Shown here: positions 51,654-60,284 of the stretch, piece by piece
Numbering within the stretch: position 1 is the first letter of the stretch
Layout of the letters: the number at the start of each line of letters is the position of its first letter
Source of the DNA: Pedobacter steynii
Lineage (GTDB): Bacteria > Bacteroidota > Bacteroidia > Sphingobacteriales > Sphingobacteriaceae
Direction of reading: 5' to 3'
Length of the DNA: 64,000 nucleotides
NCBI RefSeq assembly: GCF_001721645.1
Contig: NZ_CP017141.1
Location: 4,898,001 to 4,962,000 of the forward strand
Translations under genes and position numbers: made by a program
The notes under the pieces: model-generated
The model's database searches: none
What the model was told of the DNA's origin: nothing
What the model saw: only the letters and a program-made list of their open reading frames with translations

Positions 51654-52835
51654 TTAGTCTATAACGGTCACCCTCCTTCCTTCAATTTTAAAGTGAACTT
51701 TTCCTGTTTCCTGAAGTGCATTGAGCACCGCAGATAATTTTCTGGCACGGGAAATTCTCCCCTCTAATCGTAAGCTTCTAGGCATGGACTCATAGACGAC
51801 CTCCACATCATACCATCTGGATATTTTATTCATGACGCTCTGAAAATTGTCATCATCTAATAAAAAATAACCATTCTTCCAGGCAATTGCCTCTTCCGGA
51901 TTTACTGTTGCAATTAGCAGCTTTCCATCGTGATTAAGCCGGGACTGCTCACCTGGTTTCAGGATGGTTTCGACCTCCCTGGCTCCATGTAATGAAGAGA
52001 CCTTTACACGACCTTCCAGCAGTGTGGTAGTAATTGTTGGCTCATCTGTATAGCTGTTGATATTAAAATGGGTACCCAATACTTCAATTGTTTGTCCGGC
52101 ACTTTTCACAAGAAAGGGATGTTGTTTATCGTGAGCAACCTGAAAGTAACCTTCGCCAGCCAGCTCAACAGTTCTATTGACTAATCCTTGAAATGTTGAA
52201 GGGAATTTGAGGGTGCTGGAGGCGTTTAAGGTCACAGTTGTGCCATCCGGCAGTTCTATGCTATATTGTCCGCCGCGTGGTGTGGCTATAACCGAGATTT
52301 CAGAATTTTTCACTTGTATGTAATTTATAGCGGTGCCGTCGTTATAAGTCAGTCCGGTGGCTTTGATTACAATGCCGGATTTGGAATCACTCAAGTTGAT
52401 CGTTTTGCCATTGGCGAGTGTTAGGATCGCCTTGTTACCTCCTGGTGTAAGGTCATTTGACAGGCGAATAGCATCACTATTAAACCTTGTTTTACTACGA
52501 TAATTGAAAAACAGTATTACTGAAACAATAACCGCAAGAATTGCTGTAATTCCAGCGATGAGCGGCCAAAGTTTAATGGAAGGTTTTAATGGGCTAACTT
52601 TATTTAAATTAGCAATGCTATTCTTCAAAATCTTAAAATCGTGGTCAATTACCTTCTCTCCAGCTGGTATAGGCAAAAGCAAAAGAGTGGTCTTTATTTC
52701 TTCAACCTGATCTTTATGTTGAGGATTTTCCTTTAACCACTTTTCCCAATAAGTAACATCGTTAGTATTGCTTTTGAAACAATAGTTCAGAAAACTCTCC
52801 TGGCTAACAAGCTTGCTTAGGTCTGATTCCTTCAT
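51654..52835 (-). CDS. FecR-family anti-sigma factor
   Basis: A 393-residue inner-membrane regulator. The cytoplasmic N-terminus (1-85) should bind the sigma factor, one span follows (about 87-109, LWPLIAGITAILAVIVSVIL), and the periplasmic part carries the FecR domain (YSIELPDGTTVTLNASSTLKF...ELAGEGYFQVAHDKQHPFLV) and a C-terminal DUF4974 domain that contacts the STN domain of SusC. It is encoded between the ECF sigma gene and susC, the standard order for sigma/anti-sigma controlled uptake. Confidence 0.93.
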   Translation of the reverse strand: MKESDLSKLVSQESFLNYCFKSNTNDVTYWEKWLKENPQHKDQVEEIKTTLLLLPIPAGEKVIDHDFKILKNSIANLNKVSPLKPSIKLWPLIAGITAILAVIVSVILFFNYRSKTRFNSDAIRLSNDLTPGGNKAILTLANGKTINLSDSKSGIVIKATGLTYNDGTAINYIQVKNSEISVIATPRGGQYSIELPDGTTVTLNASSTLKFPSTFQGLVNRTVELAGEGYFQVAHDKQHPFLVKSAGQTIEVLGTHFNINSYTDEPTITTTLLEGRVKVSSLHGAREVETILKPGEQSRLNHDGKLLIATVNPEEAIAWKNGYFLLDDDNFQSVMNKISRWYDVEVVYESMPRSLRLEGRISRARKLSAVLNALQETGKVHFKIEGRRVTVID

Positions 52836-52919
52836 ATTAATAAGGGTTTAGACAATAGAGCAAGTAAGCCGAACTTTTTACTACGTTTTCTATTTTTTTA
52901 TGATATTTCGATATTTGAA

Positions 52920-53537
52920 CTAACTGTAAAGTATTAAAAATAGCAGAGATAAGGTTGCGATTGCTGTGATAAGACTGGCAGCTTTATTGTCTCCGATGTG
53001 TTTTCGCAACTTATGAATAGCTTTAAAGATGGTATTATAAGCTGTACGTACGGTGATTTGGTGTGTTGTTGCAATTTCTTCATAACTTAAACCCAAATAG
53101 AATTTCTCATAAATCATTCTGGCTTGGCTTACCGATAGTTCATCTATGTAATGCTGGAGGATAAGTTTAACCTGATTACCTGTATCCGTAGTCATTATCT
53201 GCTCATCTGAAGCGGGTACAATCAAAATCTCTTCTAATGATGCTAATTCCTGAGTTTCTTCGGAACTGAAATGATCTTTTTTGAACAAGGCACGTAAAAA
53301 GGAAGTGAGTAGATAATTATGATGATCTCTGATACTGGAGAGTTTATCCCGGTTTTCAAAAATATAGAGGAAAAGATCGTGTACACAATCTCCGATTTTT
53401 TCAGATAGAGCTCCCTTTTTTACCCCTATATAAAAAAAGTACTTGTGGTAATGAGCATAGAGTTGATAATAAGCAGATTCGCTAGCATTGTTGATGAAGT
53501 TGTTCCACTCGTTTTTTAAGTCAGTTCCCCTTTTCAC
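52920..53537 (-). CDS. ECF RNA polymerase sigma factor with C-terminal hydrophobic helix
   Basis: A 205-residue sigma-70 family protein. Region 2 is around residues 22-90 (DCVHDLFLYIFENRDKLS) and region 4 around 125-180 (LSYEEIATTHQITVRTAYNT). The last ~20 residues (AASLITAIATLSLLFLILYS) are strongly hydrophobic and long enough to cross the membrane, which is unusual for a sigma factor. This could tether it near its FecR partner. It should direct transcription of the SusC/SusD genes that follow. It is divergent from a regulator fragment and the second uptake locus. Confidence 0.87.
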   Translation of the reverse strand: MKRGTDLKNEWNNFINNASESAYYQLYAHYHKYFFYIGVKKGALSEKIGDCVHDLFLYIFENRDKLSSIRDHHNYLLTSFLRALFKKDHFSSEETQELASLEEILIVPASDEQIMTTDTGNQVKLILQHYIDELSVSQARMIYEKFYLGLSYEEIATTHQITVRTAYNTIFKAIHKLRKHIGDNKAASLITAIATLSLLFLILYS

Positions 53538-53647
53538 TCTACTCGTTTTGATGATTAAATATAAGAAATTGCGACTAAAGTAACCAATTACTTTAATTCA
53601 AAGCAGTTAATATTGGAGTTATCCCTGGAAGGGCCCGGCTAGGTCGG

Positions 53648-54190
53648 TTAAGACTGATTTTTTTTAAACTCACTTGGCCGCATTCCATATTTTGATTTAA
53701 AGACCGTAGAAAAGTAATTCGGTGATGAAAAGCCGACCATATAGGTGATTTCCGCGATGCTATACCTTTCATTGATCAGCAGGTATTTTGCTTTTTTTAA
53801 CCTCCTGTTCATGATGTAGTCTGTTACACTGCAGTCCAGCAAGGCTTTAACCTTCCTGTATAACTGAACCCTGGAAATACCGATCTCTCTACTGATCTCA
53901 TCTACGCTAAAATTCTCGTTGGCCAGGTTCTGCTCTACAATTCCTGCAAAGTCATTCACGAATTTTTTGTCCAGGCTTCTTGAAATGGGTTGTTTTCCTG
54001 GAGTACTGATATCGCTAACATAATGACTTTTGAGCAGGGAGCGGTTCTTCAACAGGCTCTTTACAGTTGCCACCAGGTATTCGTAATTAAAGGGTTTTAC
54101 AATATAAGCATCAGCCATGCTTTCCATACCATAGATCTGCTGCTCCAGGCTGCCATGGGCAGACAATAGTATAATCGAATATGTGAGGTC
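53648..54190 (-). pseudogene. Hybrid two-component regulator, C-terminal REC/AraC fragment
   Basis: The readable part (172 codons) starts in the last third of a receiver domain (SIILLSAHGSLEQQIYGMES, then DAYIVKPFN with the conserved lysine) and continues into an AraC-type DNA-binding domain (about 80-170, FSVDEISREIGISRVQLYRK and YMVGFSSPNYFSTVFKSKYG). Hybrid regulators of this type are usually over 1300 residues with periplasmic sensor and kinase parts, all missing here. Just upstream the frame breaks: the expected RTSHI reads in a neighbouring frame, as if one base were lost near 54180. I regard it as a non-functional remnant. Confidence 0.75.
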
Positions 54191-54403
54191 CGGACGTCAG
54201 ATTTTAATCTTTCGGTGATCGATCGCCCGGATGACCCCGGAATCCTGGATGTTGCATCCGCAGAACTTTTTGCTGATGATGGGCTAACAGTGATGACGGA
54301 TGTGTTTTTCCCTAAAAGTTTAATAAACAGAATTAAGCTATCCGGAAATGGAACTCAGGTAATAAACAATCTGGTCATATCTGCTGTTCCATCATTCCAA
54401 TAG
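54182..54403 (+). pseudogene. Orphan 3' gene fragment, function not recognised
   Basis: An open frame on the plus strand reads FNLSVIDRPDDPGILDVASA and ends ...VINNLVISAVPSFQ. The composition is protein-like and codon use seems natural, but no start codon with a good context exists and the left end abuts the broken regulator. It may be the tail of a gene whose front was lost in the same rearrangement. The alternative is that it is antisense to an older extension of the regulator, since the minus-strand reading gives RLKSDVRTSHI, which fits a receiver domain. Confidence 0.35.
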
Positions 54404-54437
54404 TTAGTATCTTCATTCATCATTGCAAATGCTTTCC

Positions 54438-54476
54438 AAACCTACAATACTATCTCTATGGTAGTATAGTAGGTTT
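54438..54476. promoter_or_regulatory. 17-bp inverted repeat ahead of the second sigma gene
   Basis: AAACCTACAATACTATC pairs with GGTAGTATAGTAGGTTT (15 of 17 matches, one extra wobble) around a five-base centre. It carries the AGTATAGTA sequence also seen in the HxlR-gene operator region at 43107-43115. It could be an operator or a terminator for upstream transcription. Confidence 0.45.
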
Positions 54477-54591
54477 GATTGAACATTCACAAAGTCCATT
54501 TGATATGTCAGCGGTAAGTCATACAATTAGAGTTTTCCCCATTCCAAAATTAATGCGGATATTGCATCTGGATTCTACTTGGCATATCCGG

Positions 54592-55194
54592 ATGATAGAG
54601 AACAATGAAAATGAGTATATATATTGGATCAATTTGTTGCGAAGGGGTGATGACCAGGCTTTGTCACATTATTTCCAGCTTCATAACAAATCCCTGCTCT
54701 ATTTTGCGACCAGGTTAATAGAGAACCCAGAAGAGGCGCAGGATATTGTAGCCAATTGTTTTGTGGCCCTGTGGGAAAAAAGAAGTGATTTTGAAGCAGA
54801 TGAAAATGTGAAGGCCTTTCTATATATCAGTTGCCGTAATGCCTGTCTCAATTTCCTTAAGCACATCAAAATTAAGACCAGGGTTCAGGAATTGTTTTAC
54901 AAGGAGCTGGTGCAGAATGAGGATACCGTATTGTACCACATCATGCGCTCGGAAGTACTGCAAGCGTTGCGCATGGAGATTGAACTTCTTCCTGAAAATT
55001 ACCGGGAAGTGTTTAAGCTGATTTACTTTGAACATAAAAGAACAGATGAAATCGCCGGGCAGTTGAATCTTTCTGTTCAGACCGTACGAAATTATAAAAC
55101 AAGGTCAGTAGAACTATTGAAAACCGCTATGCTTAAAAAAGGTTTTTCAAATGCTTTAATGCTGACGATCTTGTTAGCATTGGATGGTATATAA
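54592..55194 (+). CDS. ECF RNA polymerase sigma factor
   Basis: A 200-residue sigma-70 family protein. Region 2 is NPEEAQDIVANCFVALWEKR and region 4 is YFEHKRTDEIAGQLNLSVQT followed by VRNYKTRSVELLK. I chose the ATG at 54592 (MIENNENEYIYW), which gives a normal N-terminus; ATGs further upstream are in frame but add unlikely sequence. The C-terminal tail (ALMLTILLALDGI) is hydrophobic but shorter than that of the first sigma gene. It heads the right-hand operon and should be held by the FecR protein encoded 93 bases downstream. Confidence 0.88.
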   Translation: MIENNENEYIYWINLLRRGDDQALSHYFQLHNKSLLYFATRLIENPEEAQDIVANCFVALWEKRSDFEADENVKAFLYISCRNACLNFLKHIKIKTRVQELFYKELVQNEDTVLYHIMRSEVLQALRMEIELLPENYREVFKLIYFEHKRTDEIAGQLNLSVQTVRNYKTRSVELLKTAMLKKGFSNALMLTILLALDGI

Positions 55195-55287
55195 AAGAAT
55201 CAAAAATAATTTGCTTTTTTTGAGTTGTTTGATTTCCTGAGTTGTTTCTATATTAAATTGGCATGAAGCCTATGTTAATGTATCGTT

Positions 55288-56397
55288 ATGCTGGAAAAAC
55301 AATTCAATATATCTAAACTGATTACTGCGTATTTGCAGGGTAGGCTAAGTGCATCACAACAGGCAGAATTGAATACCTGGCTTGCTGAAAATCCGGAAAA
55401 CAAGGCTTTTTTCGACAGTTTCAGTGATGAGGAGCTATTGGGAAGAGAATTAACGTTGTTTGAAGCCGGCGATGAGCAGGCCACCTGGTCTAAAACCCAG
55501 GCGATACTGAATAAAAAATACCAAACTACGATATTGTGGCCGAAGCTTGCTGTAGCGGCCGCTGCAATTGCAGCAATTGCTTTTGGACTTTGGTTTTTTA
55601 ATAAGCCACATTTCATGAAGGCTACTTCAGAATCCAATTACGCCAGGGATATCAAACCTGGAGGTAATCGTGCCACAATAACACTTGCCGACGGAAAGGT
55701 GATTAACCTGGATTCGACAAGGTCAAATGTAGTTGTGCAAGATAGTGTGAAAACCGTTAGAGCAACGACACTCATTGCCAGCACGCCAATGGGCGGTACC
55801 TATAGTTTTACCCTTCCAGATGGTACAGTAGCGTATCTGAATGCTGCATCCAGTATCAAGTTCCCTTCAAGGTTTACTGAAAAACAAAGAATCATTCAGA
55901 TTGAAGGAGAGGTCTATTTTGAAGTCGCTAAAGACAAAGCACATCCATTTATCGTGGAGAGCGAAGGTCAGCAAGTGGAAGTTTTGGGTACCCATTTCAA
56001 CGTGAATAGTTATGCGAATGAACCTCTCATCGCAACAACGCTAATTGAGGGATCTGTGAGTGTGACAGCTGGAAAGAATAAAAGAATTATCAGACCTGGT
56101 GAACAAGTATTAAATAATGGTACAAACATCAGGGTCGCTGAGGCAAATCTCGAAAATGTAATGGACTGGAGAAACGGTGATTTCTTTTTGAACCATGTAG
56201 ACTTCAAGACGGCCATGCGGAAAATTGCACGCTGGTATAATGTGGAGGTATTTTATGACGAAACCGTGCCAGATAATATAAAATCCGGTGGATGGATATC
56301 CCGGGATAAGCCTTTATCAGTCGTTCTTAAATCAATCGAAGATTCAGGTCTGGCCAAATTCCGCATAGAAGGGCAAAAAATTTATGTGTTCAGGTAA
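55288..56397 (+). CDS. FecR-family anti-sigma factor
   Basis: A 369-residue membrane regulator: an N-terminal cytoplasmic helical region (1-80), one span (about 87-106, LAVAAAAIAAIAFGLWFF), the periplasmic FecR domain (YSFTLPDGTVAYLNAASSIK...QIEGEVYFEVAKDKAHPFIV) and the C-terminal DUF4974 domain (DFKTAMRKIARWYNVEVFYD). It is a clear paralogue of the FecR protein in the left operon. It should release its sigma factor when the next-encoded SusC protein is loaded. Confidence 0.93.
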   Translation: MLEKQFNISKLITAYLQGRLSASQQAELNTWLAENPENKAFFDSFSDEELLGRELTLFEAGDEQATWSKTQAILNKKYQTTILWPKLAVAAAAIAAIAFGLWFFNKPHFMKATSESNYARDIKPGGNRATITLADGKVINLDSTRSNVVVQDSVKTVRATTLIASTPMGGTYSFTLPDGTVAYLNAASSIKFPSRFTEKQRIIQIEGEVYFEVAKDKAHPFIVESEGQQVEVLGTHFNVNSYANEPLIATTLIEGSVSVTAGKNKRIIRPGEQVLNNGTNIRVAEANLENVMDWRNGDFFLNHVDFKTAMRKIARWYNVEVFYDETVPDNIKSGGWISRDKPLSVVLKSIEDSGLAKFRIEGQKIYVFR

Positions 56398-56450
56398 TAG
56401 TATCTGAACAGCCAATATCATCAACTAATACAAACCTAAAACCAACCACT

Positions 56451-56480
56451 ATGATCAGAAAACTACGAAAGAACAGCTAA
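56451..56480 (+). other. Possible nine-codon leader peptide
   Basis: ATG to TAA encodes MIRKLRKNS in the FecR-SusC gap, directly before a hairpin. It is rich in Arg/Lys and could act in translational attenuation, but nothing proves that it is translated. Confidence 0.25.
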
Positions 56481-56497
56481 GGGCCTGTAAGAAAAGA

Positions 56498-56528
56498 AAA
56501 CCAGGAATGCTTTTGGCACGCCTGGTTT
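56498..56528 (+). other. Hairpin at the right FecR/SusC junction
   Basis: AAACCAGG and CCTGGTTT close a stem that continues with an inner TGC/GCA pairing. It occupies the same relative place as the hairpin between FecR and SusC in the left operon. It is probably an attenuator or processing site. Confidence 0.5.
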
Positions 56529-56614
56529 CAGTTTGAGTCAATTTATTAAATTTTTCATTACAGCAGCCTGGTCCCTGGAAAGTAAAGGCTTGCTGCAAAA
56601 ACCAAACTAAACAA

Positions 56615-59600
56615 ATGTATAAAATTTATACCATGTATAGGGATATGCCTATGTCCCTGTATTCCAAAATACTACTGATTATGCGATTGACCACCATAAT
56701 GCTATTGGTATGTTTTCTTCAGGTGAGCGCGTCAACTTTTGGCCAGCGGATTACTTTGAACAAAAAGAATGCGCAACTAGAATTGGTTTTAAGGGAAGTC
56801 CGGAAACAGAGCGGTTACGATTTCATTTACGATGGGAATATCTTTCCAGCCGGCAAAAAAATTAACATCGCTGTCAATAACGCAAATATTGATGAGGTGA
56901 TGCGATCTGCATTACAGGGTCTGTCCCTTAGTTATAGCATAGACATAGATGGGAAGATTGTATCTATCAGAAGACGGGAAGCACCATCACTGATAGAACG
57001 GATCATTTCGAAATTCGAACGTATCGATGTACGCGGCCGGGTTTCGGATTCCGATGGAAATCCGCTTGGTGGCGCGAGTGTCAGGGTTAAAGGTAGTAAT
57101 GTTAAAGTAAATACTGATGAAAAAGGAGCGTTTTACCTCCAGGGTGTAGAGGAGAATGCCATTATTCAGATTACCTATATAGGTTATCTAGATAAAGAGG
57201 TAAAAGCCGCAAAAAATCTTGGAAACATTACGATGGAGATTTTGGATAGCGACCTAGAAGAGGTAGAAATCAAATATTCTACAGGTTACCAGAAAATCTC
57301 CAGGGAGCGAAGTGCGGGTTCCTTTTCTAAACCCGATTTAGACATTATGAAGAATCGGTCGGGTAGTGCTAACATTCTTTCTCGATTAGATGGATTGGTC
57401 CCCGGACTTGTCGTAAATAACGCGCCAAGTTCGACTCAGAATCCTTTTTTGGTACGGGGATTGGCTACGATTGGTTTACACGATAGTTTTGGTAATCCTA
57501 CCCGTGGTGGGGCTGCCCGAGGTCCGCTCATTGTGGTTGACGGGGTTCCCCAGGATAACATCAACGCCATCAATACACAGGATGTGGAAGACATTACGGT
57601 ATTGAAGGATGCAACTGCAGCCTCTATTTGGGGTACCAGGGCAGCTAATGGTGTAATTGTAATTACCACGAAGAAGGGTAAAGCCGGTGATAAGCTGCAT
57701 ATTGAGTATGATGGCTTTGTGAATTTTCAGGGTAAACCGGATCTTGATTATATCCAAAGGCTGAACAACCGTGCATTCATAACGGCCTCGAACGAGGTGT
57801 TTGAGCAAAACAAAGCTTTCAACCCTGTCGGCCTAGCGTCGTCTCTGGCAGCACTGCGTCCTCATCAGGTTATCCAATATAACAGAGATGGGGGGCTGAT
57901 TTCTGAGGCCCAAGCCAATAAAGGACTCGACAGTCTGGCTGCGATAAACAACAGGAGTCAGATTAAAGATCTTTTTTACAGGAATGCCATGCTCACTAAC
58001 CAGACCATTTCTGCCTCCGCAGGTGGAAAGGCCTATTCTTTTTACGGATCTGGTGCTTATACCGGAACAAAGTCAAACCAACCAGGCGAGCGAGATGATC
58101 TTTATAAAATTAACCTCCGGCAGGACCTGATCCTGAACAAGCGTATTTCACTGTTCCTGATTACCGACATTAGTAATAGCGTGCGCTCATCTCTCGACGA
58201 CATTAGTGATAAGGACGATTCCGGTGTCAATAATATCATTACAGTCCCAACAAAGCTGGTGCCTTATCAGCTGTTCAAAGATGGTAGCGGGAACCCCTTA
58301 ACTATTAATCATATGGGTGAATACGAGGGTGGAAGTTTTAGTGAGGCGAGGCGACTGGAATATCAGAATGAGAGCGGAATCAATCTGGACTATAACCCAT
58401 TGAATGAACGCAACCTGCGTTACAACAAAAGTGACCAAATCTATAGCAGGATCGTAGGCGGGGCTACGGTTAAGATTTTGAAAAGCCTGCGTTTTGAAGG
58501 GAACTATGGTTATAATGTTATGTCTGCCAGCGGCAAAGGCTTTTTGGATGCCCAGAGTTATGCGGTGCGTAGGGAGTTGCTGCGCTACACTGTCGCGCAA
58601 CCAGGAGAGGATCCTACCTATTATTTGCCAAATGAAGGTGGGAAATTAACACAAACAAATTCAACGTTGAAGGACTATTCCTTACGTAACCAGTTTATTT
58701 TTGATCAGGGCTGGGGCGAACATCAGGTAACCGTACTTGCCGGCCAGGAGGCGACTTCTCAGTTCGGAAGATCAACGCACATTGTTGTAAGAGGCTGGGA
58801 CGATAAATTGCAAGTGGGAAGGCCAATAGATTATGTTACTTTAAGCAAGGGGCTTGACGAATCGATAACCGGGGGAGCGCCAGCTTTAAATGACAATTTT
58901 ACAGGAGGTGATATTCCTGTAGTTAGAACCAGCTCTTATTATACAAACCTGGCTTACAGTTTTATGCGAAAGTATACGCTGAACGGTAGCTGGAGAAATG
59001 ATCAGAGCAATTTGTTTGGTAAAGATAAATCTGCGCAAAACAGGCCAGTGTGGAGTATTGGTGGAAAGTGGATGCTCGGTGAAGAGAAATTTATGTCGGA
59101 CATTGACTGGTTAGCCAGGCTCGACCTAAGAGCTACTTATGGTGTTGCCGGTAATGCCCCGCAACCAGGTACTGCGGCATCTTACGATATTTTAACCGCT
59201 GCTGTGGGACCCTGGTACGTGACAGGAAGGGGACTGGTTATCGCAACCCCTGGTAATGATAAGCTAAGCTGGGAAAGTACAGTAATCAAAAACGCCGGAG
59301 TGGATTTTGCTTTGTTCAAAGGAAAGGTAAGCGGATCGATTGATGCTTATATCAAAAATACAACCGATCTGCTGGGAAATCTCCCTGTCAGCAAATTCTC
59401 AGGCTATGAAAGTGTAATTGGAAATCTGGGTGCTGTCCAAAACAAGGGATTTGAAATTAGTTTGAACTCGGTGAACGTAGCGGCCAGAGATTTCTCCTGG
59501 AGCACTAGTTTTACGCTTGGTTACAATAAAAATAAGGTTCAGGAATTACAATCACTGGGTACGATTGCCTCAGGAACTGAAATGATCCGACAACCATATG

Positions 59601-60265
59601 TAGCTGGCTATCCGTCATTTGCATTGTTCGCATTCGACTATGCCGGACTGAATAGCTCCGGTGATCCCCAGATCAGATTGGCAGATGGTACTATTACTAG
59701 TGATCCTAATATTTCGAAGGTAGAAGACGTAAAGTTTATGGGTACGAGGCAGCCAATCTGGGCTGGTGGATTGGCCAATAGTTTTAACTACAAAGGCTTT
59801 TCGCTAAATGTCAACCTGGTGTATAACCTGGGGCATGTGATGTCCAGGGATGTGAATACTTTTTGGACAGAAGCCATGTATGACAATGTGCATGCTGAAT
59901 TTGCTAACCGCTGGAAAGTTGCTGGTGACGAGAAGAGAACAGATATTCCTCGTTATATAGGTGACAACTCGCTCAATAGTGACAGAAATACGCTGTACTA
60001 TACTGCCGCAAACAGTAATGTGTTCAAGGCCTCCTTTGTTAAAGTAAGAGATATCACGCTGGCTTACAGTCTTCCACAAAGGTTAACTGAGCAGCTTAAG
60101 GTTCAGGGAATAACTTTACGTGCACAGGTATCCAATTTGATGCTTTGGAAAGCTAATAAACTGGGTATTGATCCCGAGTTTCAAAACTCAGGAATATATG
60201 GAGGCGACAGATCCTTACGCACTGGGCAAGGGGCAATTACCTTTGGAGCACATGTTTCATTTTAA
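56615..60265 (+). CDS. SusC/RagA-family TonB-dependent receptor with STN domain
   Basis: A 1216-residue outer-membrane transporter. A signal peptide ends near QVSASTFGQ. It is followed by the STN signalling domain (about 45-115), the carboxypeptidase-regulatory-like domain (DVRGRVSDSDGNPLGGASVR, about 130-205), the plug (DITVLKDATAASIWGTRAAN) and the beta-barrel. It is a paralogue of the receptor in the left operon but about 100 residues longer. The STN domain marks it as the sensor for the upstream FecR/sigma pair. Substrate unknown. Confidence 0.93.
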   Translation: MYKIYTMYRDMPMSLYSKILLIMRLTTIMLLVCFLQVSASTFGQRITLNKKNAQLELVLREVRKQSGYDFIYDGNIFPAGKKINIAVNNANIDEVMRSALQGLSLSYSIDIDGKIVSIRRREAPSLIERIISKFERIDVRGRVSDSDGNPLGGASVRVKGSNVKVNTDEKGAFYLQGVEENAIIQITYIGYLDKEVKAAKNLGNITMEILDSDLEEVEIKYSTGYQKISRERSAGSFSKPDLDIMKNRSGSANILSRLDGLVPGLVVNNAPSSTQNPFLVRGLATIGLHDSFGNPTRGGAARGPLIVVDGVPQDNINAINTQDVEDITVLKDATAASIWGTRAANGVIVITTKKGKAGDKLHIEYDGFVNFQGKPDLDYIQRLNNRAFITASNEVFEQNKAFNPVGLASSLAALRPHQVIQYNRDGGLISEAQANKGLDSLAAINNRSQIKDLFYRNAMLTNQTISASAGGKAYSFYGSGAYTGTKSNQPGERDDLYKINLRQDLILNKRISLFLITDISNSVRSSLDDISDKDDSGVNNIITVPTKLVPYQLFKDGSGNPLTINHMGEYEGGSFSEARRLEYQNESGINLDYNPLNERNLRYNKSDQIYSRIVGGATVKILKSLRFEGNYGYNVMSASGKGFLDAQSYAVRRELLRYTVAQPGEDPTYYLPNEGGKLTQTNSTLKDYSLRNQFIFDQGWGEHQVTVLAGQEATSQFGRSTHIVVRGWDDKLQVGRPIDYVTLSKGLDESITGGAPALNDNFTGGDIPVVRTSSYYTNLAYSFMRKYTLNGSWRNDQSNLFGKDKSAQNRPVWSIGGKWMLGEEKFMSDIDWLARLDLRATYGVAGNAPQPGTAASYDILTAAVGPWYVTGRGLVIATPGNDKLSWESTVIKNAGVDFALFKGKVSGSIDAYIKNTTDLLGNLPVSKFSGYESVIGNLGAVQNKGFEISLNSVNVAARDFSWSTSFTLGYNKNKVQELQSLGTIASGTEMIRQPYVAGYPSFALFAFDYAGLNSSGDPQIRLADGTITSDPNISKVEDVKFMGTRQPIWAGGLANSFNYKGFSLNVNLVYNLGHVMSRDVNTFWTEAMYDNVHAEFANRWKVAGDEKRTDIPRYIGDNSLNSDRNTLYYTAANSNVFKASFVKVRDITLAYSLPQRLTEQLKVQGITLRAQVSNLMLWKANKLGIDPEFQNSGIYGGDRSLRTGQGAITFGAHVSF

Positions 60266-60284
60266 GTCTGATAAAATTTAAATT

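Noticed and set aside
54475..54591. Longer N-terminus of the second ECF sigma factor
   Set aside because: The first 39 codons overlap the inverted repeat and do not resemble sigma region 1 or 2; the ATG at 54592 gives a normal start.
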